Below, one piece after another: positions 7,225-12,597 of a stretch of 12,597 nucleotides of DNA. Source of the stretch: JAYRWN01 sp041917975 (GTDB lineage Bacteria > Bacteroidota > Bacteroidia > Chitinophagales > Saprospiraceae); NCBI GenBank assembly GCA_041917975.1, contig JAYRWN010000313.1:1-12597 (forward strand), in the 5' to 3' direction. Position 1 is the first letter of the stretch, and the number at the start of each line of letters is the position of its first letter. The position numbers and the translations under genes were made by a program. The notes below the pieces were generated by a model that was not told the origin of the DNA, ran no database searches, and worked only from the letters and a program-made list of their open reading frames with translations.

Positions 7225-9354
7225 ATGTCATCATCCCGACAATTAGCGGTCATTGTATTTTCAGATATAGCCGGGTACACTGCTTTAATGGGCAAGGATG
7301 AGACTAAAGCCTACGAAATATTAAGGACCAACCGAGAAATACACAAAAAAACGGTCAGTAAATTTAATGGTCGCCTGGTGAAAGAGATGGGCGATGGCAT
7401 GTTACTGAGCTTCGGAACAGTTACCGATGCTCTCCATGCCGCCATCGAAATACAAGACTTGTGCAAAGCATCCGGCCTATATGCATTGCGGATCGGAATG
7501 CATTTAGGTGAGGTGCTTTTAGATGAAGGCGATGTATTTGGAGATCCGGTCAATCTGGCCTCACGGATTCATTCACTTGGTGTTCCAGGCTCTATTCTTG
7601 TTTCTAAAAGGATTAATGATGAAATAGAAAACAAATCAAATTTTAAAACGGCCTCCATGGGCTTTTTCGACTTCAAAAATGTCGCTAAAACGATGGAAAT
7701 TTTTGCTCTGGTTAACCCCGGACTGCCGCAACCCAAACGTCATCATCTCAAAGGTAAAACCCAAGAAAAAAAGCGGTATTACCTTTGGATCGCCGGGTTA
7801 ATAGGAGCGGCCATAATCACCTGGGCGGTCTATAATCTGAGTAGCCATAAATCAGGTTTTCAAACTCCGGAATCTGAGATGGCTATTGATCCGACAGTGG
7901 CCGTTTTGGCTTTTGCCGACATGTCACCACTGCAAGACCATGAGTGGTTCTCGGATGGATTATCCGAAGAAATTCTCAACGAACTAGCCCAGATACCGGA
8001 GCTTAAAGTAACGGCCCGGACCTCCTCATTTTATTTTAAAGATAAAAATGTAACCATCACCGAAATCGGCGAACAATTGGGTGTTAATTATGTCGTAGAG
8101 GGCTCGGTACGGCGCAGTGATGATGGTCTCCGGGTAACCGCCCAGTTAATCCGGGCCAATGATGGATTTCACATTTGGTCTCAAAATTTTGAGAGGTCTT
8201 CCTCCGACTTATACGCAGTCCAAGACAGCATCGCCCACAATATTGCTCAGGCATTAATAAGCCGGGTAACCATCGTTCGTCCCAAGCCTGACCGCCCGTC
8301 CAATCTCCAGGCGTATGACTATTTCCTCCGTGGCTTACATTTACATTTTGATGAATACGCCTTGTCGGGTAATCCGGAGGTGTTTTTACAAGCGGAGCAA
8401 ATGTTTTTGGAAGCCATTCATTTAGCTCCCGATTATGCTTCCGCCTACGGCGGTCTCGCAGGATTATATCAAAGTGTAGCGCCGTACCTGCGCCATAAAA
8501 TTAAATTGCCCTACCCGAAAGATATTTACGAGTCCAAAAGCGACAGTCTGTTGCAAATAGGCCAAAAACTTAACCCCACATCCATCAGTGTCCTGCGCGG
8601 ACTGGGCTTGCGCTGGCAAGATAAGGGCCAAATGGACAGTGCATTTACTACTTTTATCCAGCTGCTGAAATACTATCCGGGTATGGATGTAACGTATAGC
8701 TCCATGTCCACTTTTTACAAACGCCTGGGTATGTATGATCAGGCCACCTTATTTGCTGAAAAAGCGATAGCCTTGGATCCTTTAAATCTGGGGTTGATGG
8801 TGGACCTGGCGGAATTAAAATATGTAACGGATTTTAAAGAATATGAACGCCTCATCGACAAATGTTATAAGCTTGATCCCACTCTGGAAAAAGTGCAGTG
8901 GTTAATGTTGCAAAAAAAGATGATTAATATAGACACCACCGGCCTGGCGGGTATGAATGACTTTAGCGATAAAATGTTGCATTTAATGAGTTTATCCCTG
9001 CGCCAGGAAAAAACAGCTGCTTTAGAAATAATTAACCGCATCAAACAATTCAAACAACCGGAACCCGTGGGTACGATTGTTCTGTACCGCTTTCTAAATA
9101 TGAAAAATGAAGCTTTGAATGAACTCGAACAATGGGCTCAATCTGCAGATAAACCGAAAGAATCTTTTTTAAACTATTTGATTTCCTTAGCGCCAAACCA
9201 TAAAACATTCGATTTTATTGCCAAAGAACCACGCTTCAAAAAATTGGTAAAAGACGAGCAAGCCAAATACAAAACACGTCTTGAACAATACACCGCTTAC
9301 CAAAATATCCCGGATGCATTCCTGCAAAATAACCTGACCCCTCCAGTTAGGTAA
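7225..9354 (+). CDS. Class III adenylate/guanylate cyclase with TolB-like and TPR domains
   Basis: A 709-residue signalling protein with an N-terminal cytoplasmic cyclase domain (about 3-170), one transmembrane segment (about 186-204, LWIAGLIGAAIITWAVY), a TolB/FlgO-like domain (about 225-345) and a TPR-rich C-terminal half (about 385-640). The cyclase centre appears complete: metal aspartates D14 (FSDIAGYT) and D57 (MGDGMLL), K53 and D103 at the positions that select adenine, and N110 and R114 in DVFGDPVNLASR for the transition state. It is therefore probably an active cyclase making cAMP; ATP preference is inferred from the K/D pair. TPR-like units include AEQMFLEAIHLAPDYASAYG and YDQATLFAEKAIALDP. 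With a single membrane pass, the TolB/TPR part should be periplasmic and may sense the envelope or a partner. The cyclase-TolB-TPR architecture is common in Bacteroidota and Proteobacteria. The start is well placed because the cyclase fold begins at residue 6. The gene is flanked by a terminator upstream and a 99-base gap downstream. Confidence 0.92.
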   Translation: MSSSRQLAVIVFSDIAGYTALMGKDETKAYEILRTNREIHKKTVSKFNGRLVKEMGDGMLLSFGTVTDALHAAIEIQDLCKASGLYALRIGMHLGEVLLDEGDVFGDPVNLASRIHSLGVPGSILVSKRINDEIENKSNFKTASMGFFDFKNVAKTMEIFALVNPGLPQPKRHHLKGKTQEKKRYYLWIAGLIGAAIITWAVYNLSSHKSGFQTPESEMAIDPTVAVLAFADMSPLQDHEWFSDGLSEEILNELAQIPELKVTARTSSFYFKDKNVTITEIGEQLGVNYVVEGSVRRSDDGLRVTAQLIRANDGFHIWSQNFERSSSDLYAVQDSIAHNIAQALISRVTIVRPKPDRPSNLQAYDYFLRGLHLHFDEYALSGNPEVFLQAEQMFLEAIHLAPDYASAYGGLAGLYQSVAPYLRHKIKLPYPKDIYESKSDSLLQIGQKLNPTSISVLRGLGLRWQDKGQMDSAFTTFIQLLKYYPGMDVTYSSMSTFYKRLGMYDQATLFAEKAIALDPLNLGLMVDLAELKYVTDFKEYERLIDKCYKLDPTLEKVQWLMLQKKMINIDTTGLAGMNDFSDKMLHLMSLSLRQEKTAALEIINRIKQFKQPEPVGTIVLYRFLNMKNEALNELEQWAQSADKPKESFLNYLISLAPNHKTFDFIAKEPRFKKLVKDEQAKYKTRLEQYTAYQNIPDAFLQNNLTPPVR

Positions 9355-9453
9355 TGTGAAAGTGAAAGTGGGAGGTAAACTAAAGAGAAAAAACTAGGTG
9401 TTCACATTAAACTATTTTAGCTTAGCGAGCGTCACCTAAATTTTTTAAAAATT

Positions 9454-10182
9454 ATGAAACCGGTCGTGCAAATATCTTTAGACCTTACTAATATCGATGA
9501 GGCATTAGAAACGGCAGCGCTGGCTATCCGGGCCGGAGTAGACTGGCTGGAAGCAGGGACCCCGCTCATTCTTGCGGAAGGCTTGCACGGGGTGAAAAAA
9601 CTGCGCGAAGCGTTTCCTAAAATTCCAATCGTGGCAGATCTGAAGACTATGGATGGCGGTTATCTGGAAGCGGAAATGATGGCCAAAGCCGGCGCTTCGT
9701 TAGTAGTGGTAATGGCCAGAGCTCATGAAGAAACCATCAAATGTGTGGTGAAAGCCGGAGCGGATTACGGCCTGGGGATCATGGGGGATAACCTGGGTTG
9801 TCCGGATATGGTCGATGCCGCCCGCTGGTTGGAAGACCTAGGTTGTGGTTATATCGTACATCACATCGGGTATGATGAACGGCGGGGCATTGCCGCCCAG
9901 GGAAGACGCATGCCCAGTCCACTCGATCAGCTCAAAAAAGTCGTCCAGGCCGTGCATATTCCGGTGCAAGCCGTAGGCGGACTCAGTCTGGAACAAGCCA
10001 TCCAATGCCCCGCTTATGGAGCGCCCCTGGTAGTGCTGGGGGCTCCCCTCACCATCGATGCGGACGCGTTTAAAACCGCCGATGGCGAACTGGAATCGTC
10101 CCTGCGGATGATTTGCGCAGCCGTCCATGCTTACGGCGATATTAATGATAAACAAAAGAATTTCTTTGTTTTAAATATATAA
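9454..10182 (+). CDS. HUMPS-family enzyme: 3-hexulose-6-phosphate synthase / 3-keto-L-gulonate-6-phosphate decarboxylase-like
   Basis: A 242-residue TIM-barrel enzyme of the orotidine-5'-phosphate decarboxylase superfamily, on the HPS/KGPDC branch. These metal-dependent enzymes act through an enediolate of a sugar phosphate. D10 (ISLDL), E33 (WLEAGTP), D62-K64-D67 (ADLKTMDGG) and H136 (YIVHHIG) match the metal and catalytic residues of the family. AVGGLS (about 173-178) and VVLGAPL fit the phosphate-binding loops. By eye, the residues that separate the two known activities are D112, G139 and V174. E. coli UlaD (KGPDC) has E112, R139 and T169 there, so this site looks more like HPS, though not canonical. 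No phosphohexuloisomerase (the usual HPS partner) is nearby. It is the first gene of a cluster with two dehydrogenases, ending 10 bases before the next ATG. The last 12 or so residues (DKQKNFFVLNI) are an AT-rich tail. Family is confident; the reaction is not. Confidence 0.85.
   Translation: MKPVVQISLDLTNIDEALETAALAIRAGVDWLEAGTPLILAEGLHGVKKLREAFPKIPIVADLKTMDGGYLEAEMMAKAGASLVVVMARAHEETIKCVVKAGADYGLGIMGDNLGCPDMVDAARWLEDLGCGYIVHHIGYDERRGIAAQGRRMPSPLDQLKKVVQAVHIPVQAVGGLSLEQAIQCPAYGAPLVVLGAPLTIDADAFKTADGELESSLRMICAAVHAYGDINDKQKNFFVLNI
10150..10171 (+). other. AT-rich hairpin at the junction of the first two cluster genes
   Basis: AAACAAA (10150-10156) pairs with TTTGTTT (10165-10171) around an 8-base loop, inside the last codons of the HUMPS gene. 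It is followed by a fully AT stretch up to the next ATG at 10193. It could tune translation or mRNA stability between the two genes. The stem is weak and may be incidental. Confidence 0.25.
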
Positions 10183-10192
10183 TAATATTTTT

Positions 10193-11215
10193 ATGAATGC
10201 AGCAGTAATCAATTATGCTCCGCAAAAGGGTTGCGTAGAATTGAGAGAGATAGACTCCCCCGTCATCGGCGATGAGGACGTGCTGCTGGAAGTGGGCCAT
10301 GTCGGCGTATGCGGCAGTGACTTGCATCAATGGACTGCAGACCATAGCTGGCCGGTCAACTATCCGGTAGTGCTGGGGCATGAATTTGGTGGCCACATTG
10401 CGGCTCTTGGCTCGCGGGTTACCGGTTGGCGCGAAGGCGATCGTGTGGTCAGCGAAACCGCGGCGGTCATCGACCAGAACAATCCCATGTCACGCCGCGG
10501 TTTTTATAATTTAGACCCTACCCGCAAAGGTTTTGGTTATGGTGTTAATGGCGCCATGACCAAATATGTGCGGGTGCCGGCCCGTTGTCTGCATCAGGTA
10601 CCGGCAACATTGGCCATGGAAGAAGCCTGCCTCACCGAGCCGTGCTGTGTGGCCTACAATGCTGTGGTCGGCAATGGCCGGTTACAACCTGGAGACCGGG
10701 TGGTAGTTATCGGGCCCGGCACCATCGGCATTCTTTGCGCGGCCGTTGCCCGGTTATGCGGTGCAGAAGTGGCCGTATTAGGCCTGCCCACGGATCTCTA
10801 CCGGTTGTCGGTCGCGGCAAGCTATGGTTGCACCACGTTGACTGGGGACGCGACAGCCTGGGCTAAAGAACGCGATGGATTAGGCGCCGACTGCGTCATC
10901 GATGCCGCGGGGCACAGCGCCACGCTTAAAATAGCTCTGGACCTGGTCCGGCCTAAAGGACAAATCATCAAAGTGGGCTGGGGACCTCAACCACTCAATT
11001 TTTCGCTGGACCCACTGGTACAGAAAAACGTGACTTTGCAAGGCAGTTTTAGTCACAACTGGCCGGTTTGGGAGCGCGTCATTGCCCTGTTAACGTCCGG
11101 AGCGCTGTCGGTAAAACCAATCATCGGAGGCATCTGGCCCATTACCGGCTGGTTAACGGCGTTTGAAAAAATGCACCACGGAGAAGTCGTAAAAAGTGTA
11201 TTAAAACCGGTGTAA
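10193..11215 (+). CDS. Zinc-type MDR alcohol/polyol dehydrogenase lacking the structural-zinc cysteines
   Basis: A 340-residue medium-chain dehydrogenase/reductase, expected to oxidise a secondary alcohol of a polyol, sugar or sugar acid with NAD(P)+. Catalytic-zinc residues are present: C40 (GVCGSD), H63-E64 (GHEF) and E149 (TEPCCVA, the glutamate used in sorbitol dehydrogenase-type enzymes). The Rossmann motif GPGTIG is at 174-179. The structural-zinc lobe, normally C-x2-C-x2-C-x7-C, keeps its spacing but reads D94-x2-N97-x2-S100-x7-D108, so all four cysteines are gone while flanking GFYNL and RKGFGYG remain. The protein otherwise looks intact, so this is probably natural divergence rather than decay. 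The beta-2 end (VLGLPTDLYRL) does not settle NAD versus NADP. The gene follows the HUMPS gene by 10 bases and its TAA overlaps the ATG of the SDR gene (TAATG), indicating co-transcription and probably coupled translation. The substrate is unknown. Confidence 0.9.
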   Translation: MNAAVINYAPQKGCVELREIDSPVIGDEDVLLEVGHVGVCGSDLHQWTADHSWPVNYPVVLGHEFGGHIAALGSRVTGWREGDRVVSETAAVIDQNNPMSRRGFYNLDPTRKGFGYGVNGAMTKYVRVPARCLHQVPATLAMEEACLTEPCCVAYNAVVGNGRLQPGDRVVVIGPGTIGILCAAVARLCGAEVAVLGLPTDLYRLSVAASYGCTTLTGDATAWAKERDGLGADCVIDAAGHSATLKIALDLVRPKGQIIKVGWGPQPLNFSLDPLVQKNVTLQGSFSHNWPVWERVIALLTSGALSVKPIIGGIWPITGWLTAFEKMHHGEVVKSVLKPV

Positions 11216-12009
11216 TGCTGCGCCTGAATAATAAAGTCATCCTCGTCACCGGCAGCACCACCGGTATCGGCAAAGCCATCGCCATCGCCTGCGCTCGGGA
11301 AGGCGCCAGAGTCCTCATTCACGGCCTGGAAACGGATTGGGGTAAAGCAGTGGTAAATGAAATAGGTCCTGAGCAGGCTACCCTTTACATAGAAGATCTT
11401 ATTCATCCGGGTGCGGCTGAGCGACTAATATTAAAGTGCCTAGACGTTTATGGACGGCTGGACGGATTGGTAAACAATGCGGCCAGCGTGGTATCTTCCA
11501 ATATCCACACCACGGATCTGAATGTTTTCAGAAAAATACTGGAGGTAAATATGCTGGCACCCTTTGCTTTAATCAAAGCCGCCCTACCCTACCTGCGTGA
11601 AACCCGCGGGGTGGTGCTGAATATCGGGTCAGTCAACGCCTGGAGCGGAGAACCCAATTTGCTGGCCTACAGTGTGAGCAAAGGTGCACTGATGACTTTA
11701 ACCCGCAATCTTGGCGATACGCTGCACCGCGAGGAAGGTGTACGCGTGAATCAAATCAATCCCGGATGGGTACTGACTGAAACGGAGGCACAGCGCAAAA
11801 AAGACCACGGATTGGCGGAGGACTGGTACACCAAAGTGCCTAAAGTTTTCGCTCCGGCCGGGCGGATTTTAAAACCAGCGGAAATAGCCGCCGCAGCAAT
11901 CTACTGGCTGGCGGAGGAAAGCGGCCCCATCAGCGGACAAGTAGTGGATTTGGAGCAACATCCCTTCATCGGCCGAAACCCGCCCAAGGATCAAAGCACC
12001 ATCCCGTAA
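11215..12009 (+). CDS. SDR-family oxidoreductase
   Basis: A 264-residue classical short-chain dehydrogenase/reductase. It has the cofactor motif TGSTTGIG (12-19), the structural motif NNAA (VNNAASV, about 87-90), and the full catalytic tetrad N112 (EVNML), S139 (IGSVNAWSG), Y152 and K156 (AYSVSKGA). The INPGWVLTET segment and the C-terminal ISGQVVDLE match classical SDRs. It probably oxidises or reduces a sugar-type hydroxyl with NAD(P)(H). The start is fixed by the one-base TAATG overlap with the preceding dehydrogenase, typical of translational coupling. The short C-terminal tail after VVDLE (HPFIGRNPPKDQSTIP) carries no motif I recognise. As last gene of the cluster it may act on the product or precursor of the MDR enzyme. 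The family is certain, the substrate unknown. No clear terminator follows: the DNA passes directly into a GT-rich tract and a repeat array. Confidence 0.92.
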   Translation: MLRLNNKVILVTGSTTGIGKAIAIACAREGARVLIHGLETDWGKAVVNEIGPEQATLYIEDLIHPGAAERLILKCLDVYGRLDGLVNNAASVVSSNIHTTDLNVFRKILEVNMLAPFALIKAALPYLRETRGVVLNIGSVNAWSGEPNLLAYSVSKGALMTLTRNLGDTLHREEGVRVNQINPGWVLTETEAQRKKDHGLAEDWYTKVPKVFAPAGRILKPAEIAAAAIYWLAEESGPISGQVVDLEQHPFIGRNPPKDQSTIP

Positions 12010-12015
12010 AATAAA

Positions 12016-12047
12016 GTGTGAGTTAGAGTGTGCGTGTGAGTGTGTAT
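12016..12047 (+). repeat. GT-rich low-complexity tract
   Basis: A degenerate GTGTGAG/GTGTG run begins seven bases after the SDR stop codon (GTGTGAGTTAGAGTGTG, then CGTGTGAGTGTGTATG). A shorter, similar run (TGTGAAAGTGAAAGTG) follows the cyclase stop at 9355-9370. Both look like slippage-type intergenic sequence rather than a coded signal. Confidence 0.5.
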
Positions 12048-12129
12048 GGAGTTGGCTATTAGGTGCTGGCTGTTGGCCACTCGTTGGAATATTTATTTTA
12101 ATTTAATTTTCCTAACTCACTTATTTATT

Positions 12130-12164
12130 CTTTGCGGACTCCGCGATCTCCGCGAGAAAAAACC
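12130..12164. repeat. Repeat core, unit 1
   Basis: This 35-base core contains CTCCGCGA twice (CTCCGCGATCTCCGCGA), and GCGG/CCGC can form a tight stem. It is the only copy with CTCCGCG rather than CTCGGCG or CTCGGGG in its first half. It ends in the GAGAAAAAACC shared with units 2 and 4. Confidence 0.75.
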
Positions 12165-12244
12165 TTATGGTGTTGGCCATTGGCAGGGGTATTCCTCGTT
12201 GGACTATTTTTCTTAATTTAATTTTCAACCATCACTTATTTTTT

Positions 12245-12279
12245 CTTTGCGGACTCGGCGACCTCCGCGAGAAAAAACC
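12245..12279. repeat. Repeat core, unit 2
   Basis: The core has the same length and ends as unit 1, with two substitutions (CTCGGCGACCTCC). Its preceding spacer is of the type shared with unit 4. Confidence 0.75.
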
Positions 12280-12354
12280 GTATGTGTTGACTGTTGGCCG
12301 TAGTATAGTTAGAATATTTTCTTTAATTTAATTTTCCTAACTCACTTATTTATT

Positions 12355-12385
12355 CTTTGCGGACTCGGCGATCTCCGCGAGAAAG
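12355..12385. repeat. Repeat core, unit 3 (diverged 3' end)
   Basis: The core is intact through CTCCGCGAGAAA, then changes to GTATCG in place of AAAACC. The sequence after it (GTTTATTTGTAGATTTGTG) is unlike the other units, which accounts for the longer 125-base interval to unit 4. Confidence 0.7.
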
Positions 12386-12479
12386 TATCGTTTATTTGTA
12401 GATTTGTGTATTCGTGTATGGGGGTTCCTCGTAGGAATATTTTTCTTAAATTAATTTTCCCACCCTCACCTAATTTATG

Positions 12480-12514
12480 CTTTGCGGACTCGGGGATCTC
12501 CGCGAGAAAAAACC
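12480..12514. repeat. Repeat core, unit 4
   Basis: The core carries one distinctive change (CTCGGGGATCTCC) and the full GAGAAAAAACC end. A fifth core starts at 12593 but only CTTTG is inside the window. Confidence 0.75.
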
Positions 12515-12597
12515 TTATGGTGTTGACTGTTAGCCGTAGTAGAGTTGGAATATTTTCTTTAATTTTAATTTTCCCACCTTCACCTATTTTTTCTTTG

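Larger units (their letters stand above)
12071..12597. repeat. Imperfect tandem-repeat array, four units plus a partial fifth, open at right edge
   Basis: Five copies of a GC-rich core (beginning CTTTGCGGACTC, ending in CTCCGCGAGAAA) start at 12130, 12245, 12355, 12480 and 12593, spaced 115, 110, 125 and 113 bases. They are separated by AT-rich spacers that are themselves related (TGTTGGC-type words, then GGAATATTTT, CTTTAATTTAATTTT, and TCACTTATTTATT or a variant). Units alternate: 2 and 4 share GGGG...TTCCTCG before the AT-rich part, while 3 and 5 share TGTTGACTGTT and CCGTAGTA. Units 1 and 3 contain an identical 45-base segment (12097-12141 and 12322-12366). I find no ORF here. The spacers are homologous, unlike CRISPR spacers. 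The function is unknown; tandem duplication of a dispersed intergenic repeat is the simplest reading. Confidence 0.85.

Noticed and set aside
9395..9438. Terminator after the cyclase gene from TAGGTG/CACCTA arms
   Set aside because: The stem is only 6 bp with a 32-base loop, and the T-run lies just before the next ATG. This is too weak to call.
9454..10182. Orotidine-5'-phosphate decarboxylase (pyrF)
   Set aside because: It shares the superfamily fold, but ADLKTMDGG with E33 and H136 matches the HPS/KGPDC branch, and no pyrimidine gene is nearby.
11053..11406. 117-residue minus-strand open frame across the MDR/SDR junction
   Set aside because: It runs antisense to the end of the MDR gene and the cofactor motif of the SDR gene, both clearly coding on the plus strand.
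12071..12597. CRISPR array
   Set aside because: The spacers between cores are homologous to each other, 75-90 bases long and of variable length, the cores are imperfect, and no cas gene is present.
12010..12597. Insertion sequence or transposon remnant
   Set aside because: There is no transposase frame, no terminal inverted repeats and no target duplication; the tandem arrangement explains the repetition better.

Overview
The window looks like a chromosomal segment of a Bacteroidota bacterium, probably of the Saprospiria/Lewinella type. The lineage call is an inference. It rests on an M12B-like secreted metalloprotease with the cysteine-rich 'NGDEQGVDCGG' linker common in Bacteroidota exoproteins, a beta-barrel-like outer-membrane protein, promoter candidates of the TTTG-N18/21-TAnnTTTG type, AT-rich leaders without a clear Shine-Dalgarno sequence, and GC-rich tandem repeats in AT-rich intergenic DNA. 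Seven real coding regions are visible. The leftmost is cut by the window edge.

Layout. (1) 1-1575, minus: the N-terminal 525 residues of a secreted zinc metalloprotease with a fucolectin-like sugar-binding domain starting at the edge. (2) 2005-2760, minus: a 251-residue probable outer-membrane protein. (3) 3215-5605, plus: a secreted S9-family (DPP IV-like) serine peptidase with an intact catalytic triad. (4) 5722-7086, plus: a TrpB2-type PLP enzyme, followed by a clear intrinsic terminator. (5) 7225-9354, plus: a membrane-anchored class III nucleotide cyclase fused to a TolB-like domain and a TPR region. (6) 9454-12009, plus: a compact three-gene cluster of a HUMPS/OMPDC-superfamily enzyme, a zinc-type MDR dehydrogenase and an SDR dehydrogenase. 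The last two overlap by one base. (7) 12010-12597: a non-coding imperfect tandem-repeat array (about 110-125 bp units, alternating A/B types) that runs off the right edge.

How they fit together. The first two genes and the S9 peptidase belong to the cell envelope or exterior and suggest a protein-degrading lifestyle. TrpB2 and the cyclase appear to be stand-alone genes. The 9454-12009 cluster is the one coherent metabolic unit. Two oxidoreductases and one sugar-phosphate lyase/decarboxylase-type enzyme suggest catabolism or interconversion of a sugar, polyol or sugar acid, but no kinase, isomerase or transporter lies beside it, so the substrate is unknown. No RNA gene, CRISPR array, transposase, phage gene or defence system was seen. 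The points most worth following are the HPS-like residues of the HUMPS enzyme without an isomerase partner, the loss of all four structural-zinc cysteines in the MDR protein, and the higher-order repeat array at the right end.
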